DNA of 64,000 bases from Bradyrhizobium sp. LMTR 3 (GCF_001693485.1 NZ_MAXC01000046.1:310001-374000); one strand, 5' to 3'; counted from the stretch's first letter, positions 15,345 to 23,972 are shown. The notes: generated by a model from the letters alone, not told the origin. Translations and numbers: made by a program.

Positions 15345-16736
15345 TCATTGGATGCCGACGGGCTCGGTATGAGGGAAATTCAGAGCCGCCAGCATGTCTG
15401 CCTTGCTGTGCGTCTCTGCGACCTTTTCCATGGTGCGATCGATATGGGCAAATTCGGAACCTTGGAGAGCGCCACGTTCAATCAACGCATAGGCAATCAT
15501 CGCCACGAACACGGCATGATGCCGTACCTGCGCAACCGCAGCCTGATACGCTTCGCCAAGCCACGCGTCTGCCTCGACACCACACGTCGTTTCAACCAGA
15601 CCCGGCGCGCCGTTAGGGGCGTACCAGAACAGATGGCCTTGTGCAGACATACCACGCCGCGCGATCCCTTCGAGTGCCATGCGCGAGGCCCGCGCCAAGT
15701 CGGAGTTCTCCGTGCCGCCAGCGCCGCCCGTCACCTGACCCAGCAGGACCTCCTCGGCCGCGCGGCCGGCCAGCAGGACAATCATTTCCGCTTCGATCTC
15801 TTCACGCGATTTCAAAGCGCCATCGTGATCGATCGACCGCGCCGCGGCAGCGGAGGCCAGGGAAACGACAATCTCACTATCGGGTTTTTGCCGGTAGGCG
15901 ATAGCAGCGTGGCCAGCCTCGTGCACGGCGATAACACGCCGCTGTGCGGGCGAGAGCTTAAGAAGCTCTTCGGTGATGGCCAATTCAAGATGCTCATCCG
16001 AAAGCGGCATTTTGCGTGCGCGTGCAATGCGCCTGGCCTTGCGAACCATCTTGGCGATGTCAGCGCCACTCTTGCCGACACAGAGCAACGCGAGGCGATC
16101 AATGTCGCTGCACCGGTGTGCGTCCGCGCCAAGGCAATAGCGCACGATGCCTGCCAGATCGTTTGGCGAAGGCAGCGGCACCTCTATCGCTTGATCTAGC
16201 CGGCCAGAGCGCATCAACGCGGGATCAAGATTGGAGATGTCATTGCACGCAGCTATCACCACGACACCGCGAGAAGAGCCCACTTCGGTCAGGAGCGCGT
16301 TCGTCAGAAGTGTGAAGACGGCAGCATTGTGCGCGCCATATCCACGTCGCGGGAACGAGTCGATCTCATCGATAAAAACGATGCAGGGCGCGTTCTTGCG
16401 TGCGACCTCGAAGGTCTCCTTGATCTGACTGATCGTATCAGTGCTGCTTTCGCCCTTGGTCCACGCGGCATAAGACGTCGCGATAAAACCAACCTGACAG
16501 TGCGCTGCTATCGCGCGTGCGACCGTGGTCTTGCCGGTTCCTGGAGGGCCGTAAAACAGGCACCCCGGATCAATGTCAGACCACCGGATCTTGCCTCCCT
16601 TATAGTCTTTCAGGTCGAGCGAAAGGCTTTCACCAAACTGACGGGCCGCATCCATGCCGAACAGATCGGTGAGGCGAGGGCTGGTCGGCTTTTCAACGGC
16701 GACAGCAAGTTGAACAGTGTCAACGGGCGCGGACAT
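15345..16736 (-). CDS. soluble AAA+ ATPase / M41 zinc protease (FtsH-like)
   Basis: An ATP-dependent protease of about 463 aa without the transmembrane helices of housekeeping FtsH. Positions are for the 483-aa frame from 16796. Walker A GPPGTGKT is 83-90, Walker B IVFIDE 139-144, and the second region of homology MRSGRLDQ 195-202. The zinc-binding HEAGH is 292-296, and D366 in GGTENSDLARA is the likely third ligand. I prefer the ATG at 16736, which has GGAGG five bases upstream. Its start overlaps the end of the AlpA-type gene, so the two are coupled. Lying next to repA, it might degrade RepA or another element protein; that is speculation. Membrane-free M41 proteins occur on other rhizobial plasmids. 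Confidence 0.8.
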   Translation of the reverse strand: MSAPVDTVQLAVAVEKPTSPRLTDLFGMDAARQFGESLSLDLKDYKGGKIRWSDIDPGCLFYGPPGTGKTTVARAIAAHCQVGFIATSYAAWTKGESSTDTISQIKETFEVARKNAPCIVFIDEIDSFPRRGYGAHNAAVFTLLTNALLTEVGSSRGVVVIAACNDISNLDPALMRSGRLDQAIEVPLPSPNDLAGIVRYCLGADAHRCSDIDRLALLCVGKSGADIAKMVRKARRIARARKMPLSDEHLELAITEELLKLSPAQRRVIAVHEAGHAAIAYRQKPDSEIVVSLASAAAARSIDHDGALKSREEIEAEMIVLLAGRAAEEVLLGQVTGGAGGTENSDLARASRMALEGIARRGMSAQGHLFWYAPNGAPGLVETTCGVEADAWLGEAYQAAVAQVRHHAVFVAMIAYALIERGALQGSEFAHIDRTMEKVAETHSKADMLAALNFPHTEPVGIQ

Positions 16737-16980
16737 GCTGGCCTCCATAAGCTGACGAAGGCGATCCGTTAGCAGGTCCCAAGCGTGATTGGTCAATTCG
16801 GTCCTTCAGCCAGTCGTGAATCTCCGATTGAACCCATCCCACCCGGCCGTTCGGGGTTAGTTTGACGCGGCGGGGAAACTGGCCGGCCTTTTCGAGCCGG
16901 TCCAGATGCTGACGGCTGTATCGAACACCCAACTTGTATAGATCGGCGGCGTGCAGAAGGCAGACAGAAGACGCGTCCAT
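16720..16980 (-). CDS. AlpA-family DNA-binding regulator
   Basis: An 86-aa MerR-like winged-helix protein of the phage/element AlpA type. LHAADLYKLGVRYSRQHLDRLEKAGQ (about 9-34) is the helix-turn-helix, followed by FPRRVKLTPNGRVGWVQSEIHDWLKDR (35-61), the hallmark of AlpA/excisionase-like proteins. Such proteins activate excision or control element genes. It is the first gene of a two-gene unit with the M41 protease, whose start lies inside its 3' end. It could be this element's excisionase or recombination directionality factor. Confidence 0.82.
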   Translation of the reverse strand: MDASSVCLLHAADLYKLGVRYSRQHLDRLEKAGQFPRRVKLTPNGRVGWVQSEIHDWLKDRIDQSRLGPANGSPSSAYGGQHVRAR

Positions 16981-17048
16981 GGCAGAACTCCATCCCTTGC
17001 TGTCGCAAAGTTAGGATCCGCTATGGATTATGTCAACAACCAATTTGG

Positions 17049-18581
17049 TTATTTAATCTCGTTGCCACGATACGTTCTGCCGGCAATAATGTAGGAGAGC
17101 CGGTGCCGCTCCTCGTCATCAATGCTCCCGGGATGCATCCTGAGTTGCCGAACCCTGCGTGCATTCCAGTCTTCGACCGAGGGAAGGTCCACATCCGGCG
17201 GAATACGGTTTTGCTTTCCCGTTTCGGGATCGATTCTTCGAAGCCATTGGTGAAGCGCATCATAGCAGCTCTTGTCGCAAGCCTTGAGATCAGCCTGTGT
17301 GAACCCGCGGCCCAAACGATCGCTGTAAACGGTCCGAATGAAGCTGACTGGGGTCTGCTTAAGTGAGCGGTCCCGAGCAGGCCATTTTTGCTTCGGTGCT
17401 TTGCGACGGGCCTTCTCGCTCAACACTTCGGAGGAAGGAAGGATGGGAAAGGCGAGCGGGGCGTTGCCAGAGGATGAGGAGGCATCTGAGAACGACAACC
17501 CCAACTCGATTCTGAGCATCTTCGAAATCTGGGCGCGGTCCGGCTCCTCCAGTGACTTGATGTCTTCTGCAAGTTCGGCCGCTTTTTGCGCGACGATTTC
17601 AAATCTGCTTCTTGGCTCCTGCAATGCGCCTTCAGAGAAAGAGTTCTCATAGATTGTATCGAAAGTAGAAATCGACCGCGAGAAGATTTCAGCAAAGCCC
17701 AAGAGGTAGTCCATGCGCTCCAGCTCGTGGTCTGGCATGTCGCCTAGGGCAGCCTCAAGGTGCTCTTGGGACTGTTTTGCTCTTTTCCAGGTTTCGTGAA
17801 CTTGCGTGCTGTACTTGATCGACAAGGCGGGCAGGGAAGCCGCCGCATCGTCGATCTTGCTCCCCAGCCGTTGGATAACATCAGCGGAAATCTGATTCTT
17901 GTTAGTCTGCGCAAGTAGCCGGTCGAACTCATCTAATGCCGCATTCCACAATCGCATAGACTGCTCGACCGCAGGGTTCTGCGCAGATTCATCGGAACGA
18001 GTTCGCCACCACCCCCCGCGTCTCTCTTCTAGGTAATCAGTCGCGTTCGGCTCGGCAGCTTGGCCGCGCCGCGTAGCGGGCGACTGAGCGCCGCTGCGTT
18101 GTCTGTCAGTAGATTTGCGCGGCGGCTCCTGCAATCTGCCCTTAGGCGAGGAAGATTGTTCTACATTGTTACCATGCATAGTCTCCAACTTCGCAGTTAA
18201 ACGCGAGAAATTTTCTTCTAACGCGCCGAGGAGTACTTGCACGGACTCTATGTCCGTGTCGGCTCTTAGCGAGGCCGCAATCGAGCGCGCTTGGGACGAA
18301 CGGCGGAGCAGTCTCACCAAACGATCGGTAGGGACAGGCTCATTCGGTTCTAAATTGATGATCGCTGCTAAGATGTTGTTGTATCGGACGACCCCAGAAC
18401 CCGGAATAGAGCCTATCTTAGCGCCGTGTAGCACCATGTCCGATCTCTGGAGCGCGTCCGTACAGTGAGCTTCGAACGCGCGCGCAGAAACGACCTTGCG
18501 CCCACCGGCTGCTACAGGAGTCCCGCCGCCCTCGGCGGGCTTGGAAGCACCGGAATGGCTTGTTTTCTGGTCGGTTGGCAT
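17049..18581 (-). CDS. 510-aa protein of unknown function at the element boundary
   Basis: I do not recognise a family. Visible parts: a low-complexity G/P/A-rich N-terminus (1-30); a folded segment about 30-130; a polar S/R/Q-rich linker about 140-205; a long helical region about 210-350 (possible coiled coil with many E, D, K and L); and a basic C-terminal region about 395-510 with SFIRTVYSDRLGRGF and a run of charged helices that could bind nucleic acid. No integrase catalytic R-H-R-Y pattern was found, although an integrase would be expected beside an attachment site. It is separated from the tRNA-derived end of the element by 190 bp without a gene. Confidence 0.6.
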   Translation of the reverse strand: MPTDQKTSHSGASKPAEGGGTPVAAGGRKVVSARAFEAHCTDALQRSDMVLHGAKIGSIPGSGVVRYNNILAAIINLEPNEPVPTDRLVRLLRRSSQARSIAASLRADTDIESVQVLLGALEENFSRLTAKLETMHGNNVEQSSSPKGRLQEPPRKSTDRQRSGAQSPATRRGQAAEPNATDYLEERRGGWWRTRSDESAQNPAVEQSMRLWNAALDEFDRLLAQTNKNQISADVIQRLGSKIDDAAASLPALSIKYSTQVHETWKRAKQSQEHLEAALGDMPDHELERMDYLLGFAEIFSRSISTFDTIYENSFSEGALQEPRSRFEIVAQKAAELAEDIKSLEEPDRAQISKMLRIELGLSFSDASSSSGNAPLAFPILPSSEVLSEKARRKAPKQKWPARDRSLKQTPVSFIRTVYSDRLGRGFTQADLKACDKSCYDALHQWLRRIDPETGKQNRIPPDVDLPSVEDWNARRVRQLRMHPGSIDDEERHRLSYIIAGRTYRGNEIK

Positions 18582-18772
18582 CGGCTAAGATTTGAGTGGC
18601 CTAGTGGCAGACATGGAACCGAAGATTCGTACTAGAATAGGGGGGTTTTGCCTTGAGGGATATGATCCCTCTGAACGGTGTAGATTTGGGGCGTATTGCT
18701 GGTCCCAGAGCAGCTATTGGAGCCGAAAAAGAGCCAAATCAGGCTAAGTACATGTTTTTTCTTGCATTGAAA

Positions 18773-18820
18773 CAGCCTTCCAAGCTGAATACGAGGGTTC
18801 GATTCCCTTCACCCGCTCCA
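18773..18820 (+). other. attachment site: 3' half of tRNA-Gly(UCC)
   Basis: From CAGC-CTTCCAA-GCTG (anticodon stem-loop, anticodon TCC) through the T-arm (GAGGG/CCCTT) and the acceptor 3' strand CACCCGC to the encoded CCA, this is the 3' part of a glycine tRNA gene. The sequence to its left shows no D-arm or 5' acceptor strand, so the gene is not intact here. That is the product expected when an element integrates at the anticodon/T-arm part of a tRNA gene, with the whole gene restored at the other end. It marks the right boundary of the element. Confidence 0.8.
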
Positions 18821-18915
18821 TTTCATTGCCTGCCGCGAACAAGCTGATGCCCAGCCATGGCGTCGGCGGGAAGCGAGCGGTCTTTGTTTGACGAGACGGA
18901 CAGGCGGCAGGTCTG

Positions 18916-19290
18916 ATGCGCATCATCTACTTCAGCCTCGGTTGGGTGATGGTTGCGCTCGGCGTGATCGGCCTGGTGATGCCGCTGATGCCGGGAACGG
19001 TTTTCCTGATCGTTGCAGTGGCGTGTTTTGCGCGCTCGTCGCCGCGGTTCGAGGCATGGTTGCTGGATCATCCGACATTTGGCAAACCGCTGCGGGATTG
19101 GCGCGCCGCCGGAGCCATCCCGCGGACGGCCAAGGCCATGGCTTGCGTGGGAATGACGATCGGGTTTCTCGTGTTCTGGTACAGCGTCGACCCGTCATTG
19201 CCGCTTGCCGTAGGTGTGGCGATCATGTTCCTTGCCTGTGCCGCCTACGTCGTTTCGCGGCCGGCGATGGCCGATGGGAGCGGCATCTAG
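18916..19290 (+). CDS. DUF454 (YbaN-like) inner-membrane protein
   Basis: A 124-aa protein with an N-terminal hydrophobic hairpin (about 5-40, with GVIGLVMPLMPGTVFLIVA) and a second pair of membrane segments (about 74-112). The order PLMPGT-F, then CFARSSPRFEAWLLDHPTFGKPLRDW, is diagnostic of DUF454/YbaN. The molecular function of the family is unknown. The gene lies between the tRNA-Gly fragment and a second, degenerate fragment (19299-19322), so it may have been trapped between two integration events. Weak AGGTCTG before the ATG. Confidence 0.85.
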   Translation: MRIIYFSLGWVMVALGVIGLVMPLMPGTVFLIVAVACFARSSPRFEAWLLDHPTFGKPLRDWRAAGAIPRTAKAMACVGMTIGFLVFWYSVDPSLPLAVGVAIMFLACAAYVVSRPAMADGSGI

Positions 19291-19298
19291 CGGGTTCT

Positions 19299-19322
19299 GG
19301 TTCGATTCCCTTCACCGCTCCG
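19299..19322 (+). repeat. degenerate second copy of the tRNA-Gly 3' end
   Basis: The first 18 bp (19299-19316) are identical to 18796-18813 of the attachment site. One C is then missing and the final CCA has become CCG. It is just after the DUF454 stop. Probably the scar of an older integration at the same tRNA gene. Confidence 0.6.
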
Positions 19323-19613
19323 TCGGTCAAAATTTAATCAAGATTGTCCCTGACAGCGTATCCGCAAGGTGATGCGCCGCAGGCATCTGTGGCTACACGG
19401 ACACGCGCTGATTGCGCGTGTGGTGAGTTAACGGCAATTCCGTGCATTTCTTGGGCAAAAATACGCGCTCGGTAACCATGCCTTACGGAACGCCTGGACT
19501 CGCCACAAAATCAATCCGATTGAGACACAATGTCGGCGAGTAGGGTTGAAACGGTGCCCGCTCGCATCACGCGCTTATTATTTTGCAGAGTATGGGCTCA
19601 CAGGGGGACTGTA

Positions 19614-21980
19614 ATGGGAGCTATCGGCATCACTCGTTGGCGGATGGAACAATTGTCCTGGGTTTCGGCCTGCGACGCCATGCGCCGGCTCAACATTATC
19701 CCTCGGCGCAATGCGGCAGCGGCGCTGGTGCTGGCCGCGATGGCCGGCTCGATGATGAGCGATCAGGCGTACGCGGCGCCTCCGGGCAGCAATGAAATCC
19801 GGATCGGCAACACCGCCCCCTATACCGGTCCGGCTTCCGCCTACGGCGTCATCGCCAAGGTCATCTCGGCCTATCTGGACAAGGTCAACGCCGAGGGTGG
19901 CATCAATGGCCGCAAGGTCAATATGATCACCTATGACGACGCCTATGACCCCAACAAAACCATGGAGATGACCCGCAAGCTCGTCGAGGACGACCAGGTT
20001 CTCTTCACCCTGGGGACCATCGGTACGAACACCAACGCGGCGATCCAGCCCTATTTGAACTCAAAGAAAGTCCCGCAGCTTTATGCCTTGTCGGGCGCAG
20101 CAGCCTGGGACCAGCCGCGCGAATTTCCCTGGACCATGGGCTTCCTGCCGACCTACACGGCTGAAGCGCAAATTTTTGCGCAGTATATCCTGGAGAACCA
20201 TCCCCGCAGCCGGATCGCCGTCCTCTATCAGGAGGATGGCATGGGCAAGGAATACCTGAAAGGCCTGAAGGACGGTCTGAGCGGCAAGGTCGCGATCGTA
20301 GCCGAGGCTCCCTACAAGGTCACCGACACCAATATCGATGCGCAGATGGCCAAGCTGAAGGCGTCCAATGCCGACGTCTTCATTGAGTTCACCACGCCGA
20401 AATTCGCCATCATGGCGATCCGGCGAAGCGTCGAGCTCGGCTGGCGGCCGCACCATTTCGTGGCGTCGATCGCCAATTCGTACTCGGCCGTGATTCAGCC
20501 GGCGGGCCCGCAAAATGCGGAAGGCCTGTTGTCGGCGGCATACAGGCTGGAGGGCGAAGACGCGGCGGCGGCCGGTGACGTGGCGTTCCGCGAGTGGAGC
20601 GCCTTCATGCAGCGTTATGTCCCGAGCGTGAGCAAGACCAACGGCCAGGCCGTCCTCGGCTATCTGGTCAGCAGGACCCTGGTCGAGGTGCTCAAGAACT
20701 GCGGCGACGATCTCTCGCGCGAAAACATCATGAAGCAGGCCCGCGCGATCAAGGGTGTCCAGCTTCCCATGATGGTACAGGGCATCCTGATCAACACCAG
20801 CCCGTACGACCACGCGCCGATCGAGCAGATGCGGATGATGCGCTTTACCAATGGCAATTGGCAGCACTTCGGCCCGGTGCGAAGCGGCATCGATCCGGGC
20901 GCGGTCAGCGATTCCTTCAAGACGATCTTCAAGTACGGCACCGCCACCAAGCGCGACCTGGCCAACCAGCTCAACGCCAATACGGTGAGCTTGATGACCG
21001 GCTCGTTCGGCTCGACCTACGCGCAGGTCGGCGCCGATCTCGCCTCCGTGCTCGACAACGGCACGGCGTTGCGCATCCTCCCGGTGATGGGCCGTGGCTC
21101 GGTGCAGGCGGTGTCGGACATTCTGCTGCTGCGCGGCGTCGACGCCGGCATCGTGCGCAAGGACACGCTCTCCTATCTCGACCGCAAGGACTTCGCCAAG
21201 GACATCCGCAACCAGTTCGTCTACGTGGCCAAGATGTTCAACGAGGAAATGCACGTCCTCGCGCCGAGGACGATCACCAACATGCGGGAACTCGACGGCA
21301 AGACCGTGGTGGTCGATTTGCCCGACAGCTCGACCTTCGTGACCGCGATCAACGTGTTCGAGCGGCTCGGGATCCGGCCGCATCTGATCTACCAGGAGCC
21401 GCGACTGGCGGTGGACATGCTGCGCAAGGGTGAGGTCGACGCAATCGTTGCGATCGAAGGCAAGCCGTTGCAATGGCTGAACCAGGTCAACGATCGCAAC
21501 CTGCATCTGGTCCCGGTCGATTACGCCAAGACGCTGCAGGAGGAATATCTGCCTTCCAAGCTTTCTTCGACGGACTACCCGGGTCTTGTGCCGGATGGCG
21601 GCTACGTCGAGACGGTTGCGGCAGAGGCGGTGCTGGCGTCGTATAACTGGGCGCCGAACAGCGATCGCTACCGCCGCTTGGCGCTGCTGGTGGACACGAT
21701 GTTCGACAAGGTCGCGCAGTTGCAGCGTCCGCCGTTCCATCCGAAGTGGAGGGAAATGGCGCCGCGGGCGACGGTGGCCGGCTGGACCCGCTTCAAGGCG
21801 GCGCAGGAATGGCTCGATCGCAACATGCCTCCGGGCGCGGCCGTATCGGCGGCGTCGGGAGCCGTGCCGGCGCCGGTCGCCGCGCCAGCCGCCGCTGCAT
21901 TTTCCCCGCAGGAGCGCGATCCGCTATATCGCGAATTCCTTGAGTGGCGTGCCAGCCGCGCCAAGGCCGGCAACCGGTAA
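19614..21980 (+). CDS. fused periplasmic binding protein: ABC LivJ-type plus TAXI/NMT1-type domains
   Basis: About 788 aa, exported. The N-terminal half, from NEIRIGNTAPYTGPAS (about residue 60) to about 420, is a type-I periplasmic binding protein as in branched-chain amino acid/amide ABC transporters. The C-terminal half (about 440-720, from NTVSLMTGSFGSTYAQVGADLASVL) resembles the TAXI/NMT1 type-II binding fold of TRAP transporters, followed by a P/A-rich tail. Start 19614 has AGGGGGA five bases upstream. A later ATG at 19680 would put the signal peptide (hydrophobic core ending at QAYA|APP) at the usual distance from the N-terminus. No permease or ATPase gene adjoins, so ligand and partner are unknown. 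A terminator follows. Confidence 0.8.
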   Translation: MGAIGITRWRMEQLSWVSACDAMRRLNIIPRRNAAAALVLAAMAGSMMSDQAYAAPPGSNEIRIGNTAPYTGPASAYGVIAKVISAYLDKVNAEGGINGRKVNMITYDDAYDPNKTMEMTRKLVEDDQVLFTLGTIGTNTNAAIQPYLNSKKVPQLYALSGAAAWDQPREFPWTMGFLPTYTAEAQIFAQYILENHPRSRIAVLYQEDGMGKEYLKGLKDGLSGKVAIVAEAPYKVTDTNIDAQMAKLKASNADVFIEFTTPKFAIMAIRRSVELGWRPHHFVASIANSYSAVIQPAGPQNAEGLLSAAYRLEGEDAAAAGDVAFREWSAFMQRYVPSVSKTNGQAVLGYLVSRTLVEVLKNCGDDLSRENIMKQARAIKGVQLPMMVQGILINTSPYDHAPIEQMRMMRFTNGNWQHFGPVRSGIDPGAVSDSFKTIFKYGTATKRDLANQLNANTVSLMTGSFGSTYAQVGADLASVLDNGTALRILPVMGRGSVQAVSDILLLRGVDAGIVRKDTLSYLDRKDFAKDIRNQFVYVAKMFNEEMHVLAPRTITNMRELDGKTVVVDLPDSSTFVTAINVFERLGIRPHLIYQEPRLAVDMLRKGEVDAIVAIEGKPLQWLNQVNDRNLHLVPVDYAKTLQEEYLPSKLSSTDYPGLVPDGGYVETVAAEAVLASYNWAPNSDRYRRLALLVDTMFDKVAQLQRPPFHPKWREMAPRATVAGWTRFKAAQEWLDRNMPPGAAVSAASGAVPAPVAAPAAAAFSPQERDPLYREFLEWRASRAKAGNR

Positions 21981-22008
21981 TTGCGGAAACCAAGGTTGAA
22001 GATGGGAG

Positions 22009-22037
22009 CGGCCCGCCTCGGCGGGCCGTTCTATTTT
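22009..22037 (+). terminator. intrinsic terminator after the fused binding-protein gene
   Basis: An 8-bp GC stem (CGGCCCGC / GCGGGCCG, 4-nt loop) followed by TTCTATTTTT, 28 bp after the stop codon. Confidence 0.85.
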
Positions 22038-22251
22038 TGGCAAGGTCCCCCGTTGCCGCCTGGATGCCGTACGATCCCTTCGAGGACTCCAGCCTTGGTT
22101 CGCTCCGGCTACGTTGCGCGTCAGCGGGCGGTGAACGGATGGCGTCATGCCGGTAATGCAGGGCTCAGCCGCACAAAATAGTGTATCGGCAAGCATCAAA
22201 GCGCCGGACCCTGTTCCCGCGCCACCACGCCAAAATTTTCGGAGGAAGTTC

Positions 22252-23478
22252 ATGTCGGCTCTGCCACTATCGGGCATCAAAATTCTCGACCTGACGCGGG
22301 TGCTCGCTGGTCCCTTGTCGGCGCAGATGCTCGCCGATCTCGGCGCCGAGGTGATCAAGATCGAACGTCCCGGCGGCGGCGACGACGCGCGCGCCTTCGG
22401 CCCGCCTTACCTCAGGGATCCCGAGGGCAAGCAGAACAATAACAACTCGTTCTACCTCTGCGCCAACCGCAACAAGAAATCCCTTACCGTCAATATCGCC
22501 GCCCCGGAGGGCCAGGAGATCATTCGCGAGCTCGCCAAGAGCTGCGACGTGATGATGGAGAATTACAAGGTCGGCGATCTCAAGCGCTACGGGCTCGACT
22601 ACGAATCGATCAAGGCGATCAATCCCGGCATCATCTATTGCTCGGTGACCGGTTTCGGCCAGACCGGCCCTTACGCGCCGCGCGCCGGTTACGACGCGAT
22701 CCTGCAGGCAATGGGCGGCTTGATGAGCGTCACCGGCCATATCGACGGCGAGCCCGGCGCCGGCCCGATGAAGGTCGGCCCCTCGATCGTCGACTACATG
22801 ACCGGCATGAACTCATCGATCGGCATTCTTGCCGCGCTCTATCACCGCAAGGTCAATGGCGGGGAGGGGCAGCATGTCGACGTCTGCCTGTTCGACACCG
22901 TGATCGCCGCGCTGTCGCATTACGCGCAGATCTTTCTCGTCAACGGCCAGACCCCGCCGCGGCGCGGCACCTGGGGCAATGGCGGCATGCCGGCCGGCGT
23001 GTTCCGCTGCACCGACGGCGAATTGATGCTGGTGGTCGGCAATGACGGCCAGTTCCAGCGCACCTGCGCCGTGCTCGGCGCGCCCGAACTCGCCACCGAT
23101 CCGCGCTTCGTCAAGAACAACGACCGCGTCGTCCACGGCAAGGAGATCATGGCGATCTTCGCCGGACTGTTTTTGAAGAAGCCGGTGGCCTACTGGCTCG
23201 ACGAGCTGGAGAAGGCCGGTGTCCCCTCGGGTCCCATCAACGATTTCTCGCAGGTGTTTTCCGATCCGCATGTCCGCTCGCGCGGCATGCAGGTCAAGGT
23301 CAACCATCCGCTGCAGTCCGACCTGTCGCTGATCCGCAACGCGATCACGTTCTCCGGCACCCCGGTGAAGGACTATCGCGCTCCGCCGCTGCTCGGCGCG
23401 GATACCAAGGACGTGCTGGCGACGATCGGCTACGACGAGGCGAAGGTGGAAGCGCTGAAGGAGAAGAAGATCGTCTGA
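22252..23478 (+). CDS. CaiB/BaiF (family III) CoA-transferase
   Basis: A 408-aa enzyme that moves CoA between carboxylic acids. The N-terminal LSGIKILDLTRVLAGP...LADLGAEVIKIERPGGGDDAR is the CoA-binding Rossmann part. D181 (GPSIVDYMTG) aligns with the catalytic Asp of formyl-CoA transferase, and the C-terminal region VPSGPINDFSQVFSDPHVRSRGM is also typical. GGAGGAAG precedes the ATG at 22252; the frame is open 105 nt further upstream without coding character. The acyl substrate cannot be told. It stands alone, with an inverted repeat just downstream. Confidence 0.9.
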   Translation: MSALPLSGIKILDLTRVLAGPLSAQMLADLGAEVIKIERPGGGDDARAFGPPYLRDPEGKQNNNNSFYLCANRNKKSLTVNIAAPEGQEIIRELAKSCDVMMENYKVGDLKRYGLDYESIKAINPGIIYCSVTGFGQTGPYAPRAGYDAILQAMGGLMSVTGHIDGEPGAGPMKVGPSIVDYMTGMNSSIGILAALYHRKVNGGEGQHVDVCLFDTVIAALSHYAQIFLVNGQTPPRRGTWGNGGMPAGVFRCTDGELMLVVGNDGQFQRTCAVLGAPELATDPRFVKNNDRVVHGKEIMAIFAGLFLKKPVAYWLDELEKAGVPSGPINDFSQVFSDPHVRSRGMQVKVNHPLQSDLSLIRNAITFSGTPVKDYRAPPLLGADTKDVLATIGYDEAKVEALKEKKIV

Positions 23479-23487
23479 TCTCTCTTC

Positions 23488-23612
23488 GTCATTCCGGGGC
23501 GCGCTCCTTGGCGCGAGCCATGATGTGCAATTGCACATCTGAGAATCCATCCGGCCACACGTTTCGAGGCGAAATAGATTCCGGGCTCGTGCTTCGCACG
23601 CCCCGGAATGAC
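23488..23612. repeat. dispersed inverted repeat (GTCATTCCGGGGCG type)
   Basis: 14-bp perfect inverted ends at 23488-23501 and 23599-23612 around a 97-bp interior. The same ends occur at 27268-27360. I recall this family as very common between genes in Bradyrhizobium. Confidence 0.75.
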
Positions 23613-23639
23613 GACTGGGAGAGGCTTATTTGCGTCGAT

Positions 23640-23972
23640 TCAGCGCAGGCCCTGCCGGTCGACCAGGATCCGGTGAATCTGGATGAACTCGGGCAGTTCG
23701 ATCAGAAACTCGGGATCGCGATCGAGATGGTGCACCTTCGTCGGCTTGCCCTTGGTGAAGGCGGTCATCGATTCGAAGTCGGGCCAATAGGAGATGGTCG
23801 TGAACCAGCTCTCGTGTTCGCGATCTTCGCGAAACAACTGCACGCCAAGCGCCGTCTTCTCCAGCGGCGGGATTCCTTCGGCTTTGATATAGGCTTCATA
23901 GCTATCCGCGATCTCGGGCCGCGGGCGGCCGCGCCAGATGCGGGCGATGGTCGGCTGCGTTGGCATCGGCAT
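23640..23972 (-). CDS. antibiotic-biosynthesis-monooxygenase-like (dimeric alpha/beta barrel) protein
   Basis: A 110-aa soluble protein with the pattern of small ferredoxin-like barrel proteins (ABM/DUF4188-like). It has strand ARIWRGRPRP, helix ADSYEAYIKAEGI, strand ALGVQLFRED, strand WFTTISYWPDFESMTAFTK and a C-terminal HHLDRDPEFLIELPEFIQIHRI. Some such proteins are monooxygenases or heme-binding, others have no known activity. Convergent with the CoA-transferase gene. An ATG at 23966 is an alternative start. Confidence 0.65.
   Translation of the reverse strand: MPMPTQPTIARIWRGRPRPEIADSYEAYIKAEGIPPLEKTALGVQLFREDREHESWFTTISYWPDFESMTAFTKGKPTKVHHLDRDPEFLIELPEFIQIHRILVDRQGLR

Noticed and set aside
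17049..18581. Site-specific integrase
   Set aside because: The position beside the attachment site suggested one, but no R-H-R-Y or serine-recombinase motif is present.
18653..18847. 64-aa plus-strand frame reading through the tRNA-Gly fragment
   Set aside because: It translates tRNA sequence (NTRVRFPSPAPF is the usual artefact of reading a tRNA 3' end), so it is not a gene.
20061..21740. Reading frame of 559 aa opposite the fused binding-protein gene
   Set aside because: Third-position GC shadow rich in R, H, D and V. The plus-strand protein has a signal peptide and clear family motifs.
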